From Hungatella effluvii (GTDB lineage: Bacteria; Bacillota; Clostridia; Lachnospirales; Lachnospiraceae): a stretch of DNA of 64,000 nucleotides. The notes under the pieces are model-generated. The model was given only the letters and a program-made list of their open reading frames with translations. It made no database searches and was not told where the DNA came from. Shown piece after piece: positions 18,301-26,106 of this stretch (position 1 is its first letter; every line of letters begins with the position of its first letter). The stretch spans positions 1 through 64,000 of the forward strand of contig NZ_QJKD01000019.1 of assembly GCF_003201875.1 (NCBI RefSeq). Direction: 5' to 3'. Position numbers and translations under genes: made by a program.

Positions 18301-20147
18301 TCTTTTTCGGTCGTGTATTTCTCCTGTGTACCCCAATCCCAGCCTTCGCCCCAGGAGCCGGTGTATGTAAACTTATTTGTATCCGTGGCTCCTGCCGCAC
18401 GGGTATCTTCCGTAGCCTCGACATTGCTGTCCACTATCTTTTTATATCCGGTCTCGTCGTAAAGCGGTTCCTCCTCTCCCGTTACGACATAAGTCGATAC
18501 GGAATAGCCTGCAGGCATCGATACATTTAACACGCTTCCGGTTATGGCTGCCTCAACCTCCTGGCAATTCTCAGAATCGCTGGTACGGTACAGCTTTACA
18601 CTGGAGGCATTAGGAAATGCACTTAGGTCTATGGTGGTATCCCTGGTGTCTCCGCTGAAATTCTGCGCCACAATCACCAGTTCTTTGCGGTCCGGAGATA
18701 CTGCGGCGCACATATTACTGTCCCCAATCTCAATCATGGTGTAGCCGGCCTTTAGATACTTGCTGTACTGCATCATGGTATAGAACTGTTTCGTTACCGC
18801 CCAGTACCCAGCTTCCGGAACACTGTCTTTCACACTTCCATCTCCGTTAAACAAATTGGTATGATAGCCTTTTACCGGCCCATCCTCTTCAAATACGTAG
18901 TGAATCAATCCCCAGTTCTGGTTGGTCTGGATGCACTCGTATTCGCTGTCTGCAACCAGCCATGCGATCCATGCGGAAGACTGCATGCTCTTTAAATCGG
19001 ACATGATTCCCTCGCTCTGCGACTTCGTCTGACACTGGCCCATATTCCCATGGGACCACTCGTTATGAACATCTCCGCCGCCCTTGGTAACCTCTGACAT
19101 CCACAGCCCCTTATCGTAGGAAGCCGCCATATCCCGCAGTCTGGCCCGCTCGCTGTCACTGCCGCTGTAGGTATGGGCACTGATAACCTCCAGATCGCCC
19201 CGCGTCTGAGTGTTCAGCTTGTTGAAGGATCCGATCGCCCTCCCCAGGCTGGTTTCATCCGTTCCGGTCAGTCTTACCTCTGTCATACCTTCCGCTGCCA
19301 GTGCTTTCTTCATCTCCTGATACGCCTTTATCTGGCTTTCTCCCGGATAAAAGATACATCCTTCCTGCTTCGTACTGCCATTCAGCCAGTAATTGGTATC
19401 CGGCTCGTTGAGCGGTTCTACATAATCAATGCCAGTACCGAACTTCTCGTCTAAATTCCCGTCCAGCCACTTCACGGCACGCGCAAGGTACCGGCCGAAA
19501 TCGTCATAACAGTCTTCCTTTAAATTCTCCTTTTCCCAGTCGTTCCAGTCATTTCCTCCCGTAGAACTGCCGGATTTTGTCATGTAATAGGGCGGGGAAT
19601 TAGAGAATACTTCGTTGATGATATCGCCGCTGTCAAGCCGCCACTGATTGGCCTGCTCCAGCATCCATATCTGGCCGGCGTCATTCATCTGTGTCGATTC
19701 CTTTTGATAAAAGGCATCTTCCAGAAATGTCCCGCTTCCGTCATCCGTTCCAAACATGTCCTTACTCCACCCCGGAACACGTCCTTCCACACGTTTGATA
19801 GAAGAATCCGGCTTATCACCGCCGCCCACATTATAACGGACAATATTCAGATTCAGATAATCCGGTGAAAATGCCAGCTCCGCTATTTCTTCACGGTCCG
19901 GCCGGCCATTTCCATTGGTATCCCGCTCCCCCGCGGAACCAATTACATTGCCCCACCAGCACAGAGAAGTCCCCCACCCCTCCAGGGTCTGATAATGAAT
20001 CCGGGGATCTACCGTGATCTCCCCCGCTGCCCCTGCCGCTGTCTGCATCTGCATCTGCGCGGCGGCAGGAAACGGGACACCGGACAGCGCCATCGGTATG
20101 GCCAGCAGAGCCGCAGCCCCTCTTCGAATCCCATTAGACTTTTTCAT
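12303..20147 (-). CDS. Secreted GH30-GH43 multidomain arabinogalactan-type hydrolase
   Basis: 2614 residues. Signal peptide 1-30 (cut near PAAAQ). GH30 module about 42-555 with GWGTSLCWW, acid/base Glu248 in VEPLNEPD and nucleophile Glu352 in GLWMSEV, closest in pattern to GH30_5 endo-beta-1,6-galactanases. Beta-sandwich 565-705. Binding module A 717-903 and its copy B 996-1188, separated by a prealbumin-like domain (906-991). GH43 module about 1195-1560 of the GH43_24 exo-beta-1,3-galactanase type (QAHGGQI, acid Glu1310 in MERPKMIYN, Gln1503 in TYDTQSTCVFPV). Then an Ig-like domain, a malectin/CBM-like domain (1640-1805), two more prealbumin-like domains (1810-1995), three Big_3-like domains (2003-2273), a linker region and cell-wall-binding repeats (2505-2606). 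It would sit on the cell wall and cut type II arabinogalactan. Ribosome site AGGAGG lies at 20153-20160. Subfamily calls are from motifs only. Confidence 0.85.
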   Translation of the reverse strand: MKKSNGIRRGAAALLAIPMALSGVPFPAAAQMQMQTAAGAAGEITVDPRIHYQTLEGWGTSLCWWGNVIGSAGERDTNGNGRPDREEIAELAFSPDYLNLNIVRYNVGGGDKPDSSIKRVEGRVPGWSKDMFGTDDGSGTFLEDAFYQKESTQMNDAGQIWMLEQANQWRLDSGDIINEVFSNSPPYYMTKSGSSTGGNDWNDWEKENLKEDCYDDFGRYLARAVKWLDGNLDEKFGTGIDYVEPLNEPDTNYWLNGSTKQEGCIFYPGESQIKAYQEMKKALAAEGMTEVRLTGTDETSLGRAIGSFNKLNTQTRGDLEVISAHTYSGSDSERARLRDMAASYDKGLWMSEVTKGGGDVHNEWSHGNMGQCQTKSQSEGIMSDLKSMQSSAWIAWLVADSEYECIQTNQNWGLIHYVFEEDGPVKGYHTNLFNGDGSVKDSVPEAGYWAVTKQFYTMMQYSKYLKAGYTMIEIGDSNMCAAVSPDRKELVIVAQNFSGDTRDTTIDLSAFPNASSVKLYRTSDSENCQEVEAAITGSVLNVSMPAGYSVSTYVVTGEEEPLYDETGYKKIVDSNVEATEDTRAAGATDTNKFTYTGSWGEGWDWGTQEKYTTEKDAEAVFRFSGVQAAIYGKKSRNGAKILISVDGGEAVSVNAGAQSEARRSHLYTTPLLEDGEHTVAIRMAEEQTVSKPEIVLEFAEIAHGRIEEGTSEYTKEALAANDYVLYTVNCGTPDPSVVPNTDSERLGLLQSNVDQAYGNDAKTGRSWGRDADTENSIAVNYEGDAADIGNSFIYMSDSAVFDRDKSCLGYSFEMPQEKLAGVDSDTYEVTVAFKHPWDWRTIDISLEGNVVDSGVGLDRYQWVSKTYKTKVTDGVLNVQVKNPQRTGSSQDPVLNFIKVRALEETYSISGTVKSDRGEAVGDLEVKLYRGKDTGVEPVAAVRTDASGSYAFKELEEGVYSVVLSAVGDYKEIVKRVTVETADVTEADFTLGGSSELYTKEELLANNYVLYTVNCGTPDPTVLPNSNTEKMGLLQSNVDQEYGKDPETGSTWGRNPDDEYSKALKQGEDAYDIGNSFIYMAEDAVFDKDKSRLGYSFELPENGLEGIESNTYEVTVAFKHQWDERWVNISLEGKTVATDIGIGYDEWVSKTFTTEVTDGVLNVEVGSPRRNSSKQDPILNFIKVRAVEEKEPEITEYDSFTGAAGAPMYDSNGNYIQAHGGQIQQLTVDGETKWYWVGEDKTNDYRPVGGIHVYSSDDLYNWDDEGVVLQTMESMEEFESDPYFKELYGDYTEEEREKIFVDLDKNNCVMERPKMIYNEKNDNYVIWFHADGRTPDSDADYGKAKAGVAVSDSPAGPFKLLGSYKLNYHNDPNADHGYDGWDGRGSVRDMNLFVDDDKTAYVIYSSEGNRTTFISRLNDDYTALEADRDEAVEGEHFTRNFVGWSREAPAMFKYNDKYYIINSGCTGWSPNRADYAVADHPMGPWTSMGDPCTDWGSDTTYDTQSTCVFPVDAENGKFIYMGDRWNAGYLRDSRYVWLPVEFQEDGRIALRRDENWKLEELATIITEIPKQFASLAELAEALPDRVDVMAGGEIKKDVAITWDPIDTGIPAVGDYTVYGTLEGVSRKVGYTVAILNGNTSYFFDCGTETSDYFELLKATADGLRNTQPDQAYQPENHAGYLGAEDVNFGKHTGGGLYGNGWWAKADEAIEYAFDLTPGEYSVFTGYQEWWNTDRDTRISAVMESGDGREEILSSKTFTLGRSDRNLVQELKVTVPKTESSTCRVTVRVEKAGDADPVLSFISIVPEKTVETLHTISGTVSADDDAAKGFEVKLYAGDDKNLSSPSDAVKTGEDGTYTFKELKDGTYRVEVPQQDGFKQEVKEIAVNGRDIADVDFALEKSDSEETLHEVTGTVTAAKDGSEQGIADLKINLYEGSDITEASPSNAVRTREDGTFAFRNLKDGIYSIEVPEQAGFKQEVRVITVNGEDVENVEFSLTKKTEEEEKTEIRVTSLPVRRSYLTGENLDLEGLEVSLFLDGGKERVLDEEEYTVGKLDSTTPGTKKIIITYEDENQKVLKTSFEVTVYKEGAVPEIKIVRKPNKLFYLWGEDLDLTGMEVRGLNLDETGVTILNAEDYEAVSDFSKPGKVTVTVSVIPEDGEAAGTELTDSFEVTVFGDEEGYAFVTGITITENPHRTVYGLDEDFDEAGMVVKKTVRVTVASSSNAVYTETLPLEELEIEAEEFSKTGKKKVTVTCYADGEDGEETEFTDTISVTVVRSGAALTEGKMDAVWRKLDKELSLGAYLTEEEKQEAFKQALDDASETLQDLESKGRLSDRTSALLRRMEKAVLETFGNITTSVQADSRLKNVQAAGLGMSADFESGKIQELRLRFKKPADGIPDDITDKVTNYVAMDITLLADGEEIQPKLPVRVTMDIPAGLEKEKLVLYHYHNGGIELIRPVISGKQMSFDIWELSLYVAANTKETPKPVSPGKDSGSDADNQGPGYTIPGTWKKDDTGWWYEKREGGYISASWARIDGQWYYFDESGYMKTGWIMDHGIWYYLNENGSMAAQRWILWNDKWYYLDWNGAMAVNTMTPDGYTVGSDGVWNMPGGNQNSK
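16584..17162 (-). repeat. Duplicated binding module, copy B
   Basis: Encodes residues 996-1188 of the giant hydrolase. It parallels copy A almost residue by residue, for example NNYVLYTVNCGTPDP, GLLQSNVDQ and DPILNFIKVRA. It is a tandem domain duplication flanking a prealbumin-like spacer. Confidence 0.8.
17439..17990 (-). repeat. Duplicated binding module, copy A
   Basis: Encodes residues about 720-903 of the giant hydrolase. Landmarks NDYVLYTVNCGTPDP, GLLQSNVDQ and DPVLNFIKVRA recur in copy B. The fold is probably a galactose-binding-like beta sandwich; the ligand is unknown. Confidence 0.8.
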
Positions 20148-20298
20148 AAAATACCTCCTAACTTACAATTATTATGACATATTAATGATAACAACTGATG
20201 AGTCAGAAAAATATGATAAAAAGTCATATTTCTTGATAATTAGTTAGGAATTAACTCTATGCTAAAAGAATAAAGAGTGCACATACCCGATCAAGCGG

Positions 20299-20340
20299 GG
20301 AGCCGCTGTCCAGCGGCTTCATCTCCCGGACAGCGGCTCC
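20299..20340 (-). terminator. Terminator hairpin after the subtilase gene
   Basis: GGAGCCGCTGTCC (20299-20311) and GGACAGCGGCTCC (20328-20340) form a perfect 13-bp stem 20 bp past the subtilase stop codon. No good U-run. Confidence 0.65.
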
Positions 20341-20361
20341 GTTATTCTGATGATTTCAAAG

Positions 20362-21285
20362 TCATTCAATCAGACGTTCCACATCAAGCATTCCCCAGCC
20401 CTGCTGATTCATGGGCAGCCCCAAATCCACCGCCCGTTCTCTCAGCCTGAGTTTTACATCCCGGTTGCTCATATAGGGATATTTCTGCAGTAAAAGCGCA
20501 ATCGCCCCTGAGACCAGGGGCGTGGACATGGACGTTCCGCTTTTTGACTGGTAGCCCCCTGTTTCCGGGGCGCAGCTGATGATTCCGGCTCCGGGAGCGA
20601 TGATTTCCGGTTTACAGATACAGGCCCCGGTAGGCCCTCTGCCGGAATAGTCGATCATACGGTTTCCCATCACATTCACTTCTTTATAGTCATCGGAGCA
20701 TCCCACCGTAATCACCTTCCGGCTGATGCCCGGCGTAGTTATGGTGTTCTTTCCGGGACCCATGTTGCCGGCAGCCACACAGACCACCAGACCGTCGTCC
20801 CAGGCGGCATTGACGCCGCGCACCAGGACGGAGTTTTCAGTCATGCCTTTCTTACTGAAAGAACCGACTGATATATTTACAATCCGGATTCCCAGCCGTT
20901 CCCGGTTCTCCCGAATCCATTTGATACCGGCCAGAACATCGGATGCATATCCGTTTCCTTTCTGGTCCAGCACCTTGACCATGATAATATGGCACTCCGG
21001 CGCCACCCCCTGATACCTTCCATCGGAAGAATTTCCGCTTCCGCCAATAATTCCTGAAATATGCGTTCCATGACCGTTGTCATCATATGGCTCCCGTCTC
21101 CGGTGCACCATATCCGTAAACGCAGCTACTCTATGTTCAAAATCTTCATGAAGATAAATTCCCGTATCCAGCACGGCCACACCGATACCGCGGCCAGTCA
21201 GGCCCATACGGTAGGCCGCTTCACATCGGATTACTTCTCTCGCATGGTTCACAGTCCACTTACCTGATTCCTTTTTTATTAGCAT
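20362..21285 (-). CDS. Subtilisin-like serine protease (S8), no signal peptide
   Basis: 307 residues from the ATG at 21283-21285; a longer frame opening at 21363 would run into the divergent gene and its promoter, so it is not favoured, although the ribosome site for the shorter start is weak. The catalytic triad is complete: Asp in GVAVLDTGIY, His in NGHGTHISG, Ser in KSGTSMSTPLVSG, with oxyanion Asn in VAAGNMGPG. No signal peptide and only a short leader, so it resembles the intracellular subtilisins that recycle cytosolic protein or the orphan S8 peptidases common in Lachnospiraceae. The divergent neighbour is an M20 peptidase; the pair may share control. Confidence 0.85.
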   Translation of the reverse strand: MLIKKESGKWTVNHAREVIRCEAAYRMGLTGRGIGVAVLDTGIYLHEDFEHRVAAFTDMVHRRREPYDDNGHGTHISGIIGGSGNSSDGRYQGVAPECHIIMVKVLDQKGNGYASDVLAGIKWIRENRERLGIRIVNISVGSFSKKGMTENSVLVRGVNAAWDDGLVVCVAAGNMGPGKNTITTPGISRKVITVGCSDDYKEVNVMGNRMIDYSGRGPTGACICKPEIIAPGAGIISCAPETGGYQSKSGTSMSTPLVSGAIALLLQKYPYMSNRDVKLRLRERAVDLGLPMNQQGWGMLDVERLIE

Positions 21286-21291
21286 ATTCCA

Positions 21292-21320
21292 TTTACATTC
21301 CCATGTTTCACCCCTATAAT
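21292..21320 (+). promoter_or_regulatory. Promoter of the M20 peptidase gene
   Basis: TTTACA (21292-21297), a 17-bp spacer and a perfect TATAAT (21315-21320), 31 bp before the start codon, with AAAAAAAGGAG between. A near-consensus vegetative promoter. Confidence 0.75.
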
Positions 21321-21351
21321 GGAAATAACTGAAAAAAAGGAGAATCGTATT

Positions 21352-22512
21352 ATGGATAACCACAATTCAGACGCCATGGAGCTGACCATGAACCTGGTCC
21401 GCATCGACAGCACCGATCCCGGCGCCTATGAAGGAGAAATCGGAGAATTCATTTTCCAATATCTGAAAGGCCTGGACGTTCCCGTCATCAAAAAGGAGGT
21501 CCTCCCGGGCCGTTTTAACGTCATGGCGAGGCTGGAGGGGGAGAAACAGACTCCCGCGCTCGTCTATATCTGCCACATGGACACCGTCACCACAGGGGAG
21601 GGCTGGACCGTATCCCCATTTGGCGCCGAAGTGATCAAAGGCCGCATCTACGGCAGGGGAGCCTGTGACATGAAATCCGGCCTCGCCTGCGCCCTGTCCG
21701 CCTTTACCACCATGGCTCTCAAAGCCCGAAACGGCCAAAAACCGAAGCGTACTCTCGTCTTCATCGGAACGGTGGATGAGGAAGACTTCATGCGCGGAGC
21801 CGAGGCCGCCATCGCGGATGGCTGGGTCACGAAGGACTGCTGGGTCCTGGATACTGAGCCCACGGGCGGACAGATCGAGGTAGCCCATAAAGGCCGCACC
21901 TGGTTTGAGATTGCAGTGAAGGGAATCACGGCCCACGCCAGCACTCCATGGAAGGGGGCGGATGCCATCGCGGCCATGGCGGAGATCATCTCCTTTATAC
22001 GCCGCCGGATCGCCTCCTGCCCGGTCCATCCGGATCTGGGCGCTTCCACCGTAACCTTCGGACAGATTGAGGGGGGCTACCGTCCTTACGTGGTACCCGA
22101 TTCCTGCCGTGTCTGGATCGACATGCGCCTCGTTCCGCCGACGGACACAACAAGCGCCGTGACGATCGTGGAAGATGCAATTGCTGCCGCCATACAGGAA
22201 ATTCCCGGCATCACTGCATCGTATCAGATCACCGGGAACCGCCCCTATGTGGAAAAAGACGAGCAGTCGCCCCTCTTAAAGGCACTGTCGGAAGCCTGCG
22301 AAAAGGTCACCGGCGAACCGGCAGCCATAAGCTTTTTCCCTGGTTACACAGACACCGCCGTCATCGCCGGAACACTGGGCAGCCATAACTGCATGTCCTA
22401 CGGCCCCGGCGACCTGGAGCTGGCCCACAAACCGGACGAATATGTGCCCTGTGAGGATATTCTGCGCTGTGAAGAGGTGCTGACTCAGCTGGCAGAAAAT
22501 TTGCTGTTCTGA
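21352..22512 (+). CDS. M20-family metallopeptidase (ArgE/DapE/YgeY type)
   Basis: 386 residues. Start ATG 21352 follows AAAGGAG; a frame start at 21319 lies between promoter and ribosome site. Metal ligands of the two-zinc M20 site are visible: His in VYICHMDTV, Asp in GRGACDMKSG, the Glu pair in TVDEED, Asp/Glu in LDTEPTGG and the late His in LAHKPDEYVP. A dimerisation domain (about 180-290) starts at HKGRTWFEIAVKGITAHAST. The family hydrolyses N-acyl amino acids or small peptides. The pattern suggests the YgeY/ArgE branch, but the substrate is not determined. It runs alone into a bidirectional terminator. Confidence 0.85.
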   Translation: MDNHNSDAMELTMNLVRIDSTDPGAYEGEIGEFIFQYLKGLDVPVIKKEVLPGRFNVMARLEGEKQTPALVYICHMDTVTTGEGWTVSPFGAEVIKGRIYGRGACDMKSGLACALSAFTTMALKARNGQKPKRTLVFIGTVDEEDFMRGAEAAIADGWVTKDCWVLDTEPTGGQIEVAHKGRTWFEIAVKGITAHASTPWKGADAIAAMAEIISFIRRRIASCPVHPDLGASTVTFGQIEGGYRPYVVPDSCRVWIDMRLVPPTDTTSAVTIVEDAIAAAIQEIPGITASYQITGNRPYVEKDEQSPLLKALSEACEKVTGEPAAISFFPGYTDTAVIAGTLGSHNCMSYGPGDLELAHKPDEYVPCEDILRCEEVLTQLAENLLF

Positions 22513-22557
22513 TTCTCCTCCGGAGAAAAACGACTGCACAAATAACGACTGCATAAA

Positions 22558-22607
22558 AATACGCCCGTCCGGGATCCCATTCTCTATGGTATCCCGGCGG
22601 GCGTATT
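22558..22607. terminator. Long bidirectional terminator
   Basis: AATACGCCCG (22558-22567) pairs with the CGGGCGTATT end (22598-22607), and CCGGGATCCCAT pairs with ATGGTATCCCGG inside, giving over 20 paired bases between two convergent genes. Confidence 0.75.
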
Positions 22608-22616
22608 CCTTATTCC

Positions 22617-25085
22617 TTATTCCACTACTAAAACCTCACTCCTGCCATGCTTCTTTATCTGGTACAGCGCCTGGTCTGCCTTCCGGTAGAGCACATCATA
22701 ATCAGTCTCTCCACCCGCCATGGCTGCGCCGATACTCAGCGTCACTTCTTTTCCATGTTTCTCCAGTGTCACACCTTTCACACGCTCCAGTACCTCGGTA
22801 CAGCGCTGCTTCACAATCTCCGGATCGCTCACCGCTTTCATGAAGACCACAAACTCGTCGCCGCCCAGTCTGCCGACTATATCATCCGTGCGGAAACATG
22901 CCTGCAGAATCTCAGCAGTCTCTTCCAGCACCTGATCGCCCGTATAATGGCCCAGATAGTCATTAATCTGCTTAAAGTAATCGATATCCATGATAATCAT
23001 GGCTCCGGCTCCATTCCGGTCTTCCTCCACGAGCCTCTGTTTCATCAGCTGATGGCTGGTGGCCGAATTGTACACCCCTGTCAGGCTGTCCCGTTGGGCT
23101 CTCGCTTCCAGCTGACTCTTAATCTCGCGTTCCGTCTGAATATCAATCAGCTTCCCCACCGCGTACAACGGTCTTCCCGCAGTATCCAGAACCATCTTGG
23201 AGATGACCTTTAACCACCGCACATTTCCCCGTGGAAGCAGACATTCGTGTTCCGTATTGTTTTCCTCCTGGGTAATCATATAACCAAATACCGGATACTT
23301 CTGTTTCATGGTCTCCGGCTTTTGTATCTTCCTCTCGCACCCCAGAAATCCAGCTGTCTGTTCCGTCAGATTTAAGGTACCTTCCCTGATATTATACTCA
23401 TACAGGAACTCGTTGGACAGCTCACTAAGCTGCTCATACCGCTGGTTCTCCAGCGCCTTCCTTGCCATATTCTTCCTTCTGGTAACCTCCACGGTAATAA
23501 ATACCGCGGTGACCACCATCAGCCAGAAAAGGACCAGATAAAGTATGCTCTGTTCCGGATTTCGCATCACATATTCAGAAAATGTCAGGTCTCCAGCATC
23601 ATACGCATTCTCATACAGAAAACGGTTTACCCGATCCTCTGGAAGTACCCGGATTACCTTATTCATAATCGAAAGCAGCATAATATCCACCGGTCTTCTG
23701 ATTCCAAAACAGTATTTCTGTGTCCAGTTCTCTGATTGTGCAAATGTGAGCAGATTTTTATAATTATGGGCAGTCAGATAATACTGAACCGCATAGCTGT
23801 TGCCGTAACAGTAATCTGCTTCCCCTTTATGAACCGCCTCCATGCATTCTTCTACATTGTCATAGTAGAGCTGTTCTCCCTGCAGGCCCTGCTCCATCAA
23901 CAGCGACTTCTGCAGCGCAACCCTTTTTCCCGACAAGTCCGTAAGCATCTTCATGTCATCATTCATGATCAGCTGCAGGGGAACTGACAGATAAGGCAGC
24001 GTAAGCGCACAGCTTCCCGCTCCGCTCCCTTCATAGTCATCCGCAATACCGATCACCAGATCGATGGTACCTTCCTCCATTGCTCTGGAATACTCTTCCC
24101 AGTTATAAAAGGGAACGATCTCATACGTCAATCCGGTCTGTTCCTCGATATACTTAAGAACCTCGATGGAAATCCCCCTGATCTCCCCGTTCTTTGCCTG
24201 GTACTGCAGCGGCGCCCGCCCCAGCATCACACCTGCCCTGATGGTTTCCTTCTGACCGATATACTCCAGTTCCGAATTCGAAAGGACCAGCCCATCCTCC
24301 CCGGTAAAATATTTTCTGTTAAGCTCTGCGCTCATGAATGGATTGGTGGAGGTGGTGATCTCCATTGCCTTATTAAGTTCTCCCGCCACCTCCTGATTTC
24401 CCTTCGTCACACCAAAGTAAAAAGGACGGGAATCAAATCGGGATATCACACGCAGTTCATGGTTGCTTAAGCTGACATCCATACTCAGAATCGCGTCAAC
24501 GCTTCCGTCCCTCAGCAGATCCATCTGCTCCGCTCCTGTACGGCACAGAACCTGATTCACATGAAAGCCGTTCATTTTCGAAAATCCATTTAACTTTTCA
24601 TCTTCCTGACCATCATAGCTGATCACTGCGACCCGGATATTGTCAAATGAGTCGTAATCAAATTCTGTATACTCCAGATTATCCTTCAAAACGGAAAGCG
24701 TCTTGTGTGCGGTTCCATAGCTGTATTCGGGATAATTAATGATCTCTGCAAGCCCATCCGTATAATTCATGGCCCCCATTAAATCGATTTCCCCATTTAT
24801 AAGCATGGCAAGCAGATCCGACAACTGTTCATCCAGCGTGCCTTCCACTGTAACAAATTCATATTCCCAATTGGTATAGCGTGCGATCTCCTGCAAGTAG
24901 TCATACGTATATCCGCTGTAATTTCCATTTGCATCGATCTCTGTAAACCCCTGCTGTATCGGATAACCTACCCGCACAACCCTGGCATCATTTTCGGCAG
25001 CTCTCGCTGTAAAGGAAAACAAAAGCAGGCAGAACAGAACCATAAACGGTATCCCTGTCTTATCCCGCCAATTCCTGTCCCCCAT
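22617..25085 (-). CDS. Diguanylate cyclase with two periplasmic-type solute-binding sensor domains
   Basis: 822 residues. Signal-anchor/signal peptide 1-29; two SBP_bac_3 (amino-acid-binding-protein-like) sensor domains at about 37-262 and 281-498; a transmembrane helix at 514-535; a PAS-like domain about 550-655; a GGDEF domain about 660-820. The catalytic GGDEF motif is at 741-745 and the inhibitory RxxD site (RTDD, 732-735) is intact, so it should make cyclic di-GMP under product control. The outer domains probably sense amino acids or similar small solutes. Ribosome site AGGAGG precedes the ATG. It stands alone, with no substrate transporter beside it. Confidence 0.88.
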   Translation of the reverse strand: MGDRNWRDKTGIPFMVLFCLLLFSFTARAAENDARVVRVGYPIQQGFTEIDANGNYSGYTYDYLQEIARYTNWEYEFVTVEGTLDEQLSDLLAMLINGEIDLMGAMNYTDGLAEIINYPEYSYGTAHKTLSVLKDNLEYTEFDYDSFDNIRVAVISYDGQEDEKLNGFSKMNGFHVNQVLCRTGAEQMDLLRDGSVDAILSMDVSLSNHELRVISRFDSRPFYFGVTKGNQEVAGELNKAMEITTSTNPFMSAELNRKYFTGEDGLVLSNSELEYIGQKETIRAGVMLGRAPLQYQAKNGEIRGISIEVLKYIEEQTGLTYEIVPFYNWEEYSRAMEEGTIDLVIGIADDYEGSGAGSCALTLPYLSVPLQLIMNDDMKMLTDLSGKRVALQKSLLMEQGLQGEQLYYDNVEECMEAVHKGEADYCYGNSYAVQYYLTAHNYKNLLTFAQSENWTQKYCFGIRRPVDIMLLSIMNKVIRVLPEDRVNRFLYENAYDAGDLTFSEYVMRNPEQSILYLVLFWLMVVTAVFITVEVTRRKNMARKALENQRYEQLSELSNEFLYEYNIREGTLNLTEQTAGFLGCERKIQKPETMKQKYPVFGYMITQEENNTEHECLLPRGNVRWLKVISKMVLDTAGRPLYAVGKLIDIQTEREIKSQLEARAQRDSLTGVYNSATSHQLMKQRLVEEDRNGAGAMIIMDIDYFKQINDYLGHYTGDQVLEETAEILQACFRTDDIVGRLGGDEFVVFMKAVSDPEIVKQRCTEVLERVKGVTLEKHGKEVTLSIGAAMAGGETDYDVLYRKADQALYQIKKHGRSEVLVVE

Positions 25086-25248
25086 ATCTTTACCTCCTGC
25101 AAGTAAAACTTAAATTCTTAATTCCAATCATAAGCCAGAATTCTTTGATCGTCAAATACTTCCGGCATTTTCCTGCCATCTATGTCGAAAATTCGTCCAT
25201 GATAACCGGAAATATGATTTCCTATGGCTGGAAACAGCATCCGATATG

Positions 25249-25284
25249 CAAAAAAATAAAAAGGCGGACCGCACCGGACCGCCT
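25249..25284 (-). terminator. Rho-independent terminator of the BI-1 gene
   Basis: On the minus strand AGGCGGTCC and GGTCCGCCT form a stem (one mismatch) followed by TTTTTATTTTTTT. It lies directly after the gene ending at 25299. Confidence 0.8.
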
Positions 25285-25298
25285 CATTCTGACAATTC

Positions 25299-26009
25299 TT
25301 ATTTACGTCTGCCCACAATTCTGATGATATAGAGGAACAGGTTCACAAAATCCAGGTATAACTGAAGTGCGGAAAAGATGGATGCCTTCGCCGCCATATC
25401 CTGATCCTGTGCGTAATACTGGTGGTAAGCTCTGATTTTCTGAGTATCGTACGCGGTAAATCCAAGGAAAATAAAGATACCGATGTAACATACGATCAGT
25501 TCAAACTGTCCCAGGTTTATAAACATGGATAATACCCAGAAAACAACCAGGAAGATCAGTCCGCCCATTAAGAAGTTGCGGATACGGCTGAAATCCGCAT
25601 TGGTCACGTATCCGATCACAGCCATTACGCCAAAGAAGATGGATGTGGCGCCGAAGACCAGAATCAGGTCAACCATGTCGTACATTAAGAAGTATGCGGA
25701 AAAGACAATACCATTTAAAATCGCATAGGTAAAGAACAGCGCTCTCGCCGTGCCGACGGACATCTTGCTGATCCGTGCGGATAAGAATAAAACCACCGCT
25801 ATCTCCGCCACTCCTAAAACCAGATAGGCGTAAGGAATCGCAAATACGTAGATGATCGTTCCAGTCGTATAACCAAACATGGCTACAAGGAATGTGATAA
25901 GAAGTCCGGCAAACATCCAGCCGAAAGTTTTTGCGGTGTATTTGCCCAGCGGTTCTGCACTGGTGCTGTCGGAATAAACGTAAGGCTGATTTGTTGAATT
26001 ATAATCCAT
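25299..26009 (-). CDS. Bax inhibitor-1 / YccA-family membrane protein
   Basis: 236 residues with seven hydrophobic helices, the typical size of bacterial BI-1 (YbhL/YccA/YetJ) proteins. Recognisable stretches are KTFGWMFAGLLITF in the first helix, FLGFTAYDTQKIRAYHQY between helices six and seven, and the C-terminal LYLDFVNLFLYIIRIVGRRK. The Asp pair in the last part corresponds to the pH-sensing calcium leak site of the Bacillus YetJ structure (family knowledge). It is a cytoplasmic-membrane protein linked to calcium leak and to FtsH in E. coli. It is a single-gene unit with its own terminator; ribosome site AGAGGGGAT precedes the ATG. Confidence 0.88.
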   Translation of the reverse strand: MDYNSTNQPYVYSDSTSAEPLGKYTAKTFGWMFAGLLITFLVAMFGYTTGTIIYVFAIPYAYLVLGVAEIAVVLFLSARISKMSVGTARALFFTYAILNGIVFSAYFLMYDMVDLILVFGATSIFFGVMAVIGYVTNADFSRIRNFLMGGLIFLVVFWVLSMFINLGQFELIVCYIGIFIFLGFTAYDTQKIRAYHQYYAQDQDMAAKASIFSALQLYLDFVNLFLYIIRIVGRRK

Positions 26010-26106
26010 ATGTATAATCCCCTCTTTCTTTTTTTATAGTTTACTATATTTCATAGGAAAAGTCTATGAATTATTTCACAAAGTTAGGCCTCAAAAGCGA
26101 ATATAG

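Noticed and set aside
25118..25318. 66-residue minus-strand frame after the BI-1 gene
   Set aside because: It overlaps the end of the BI-1 gene and runs through its terminator; no ribosome site or family-like sequence.
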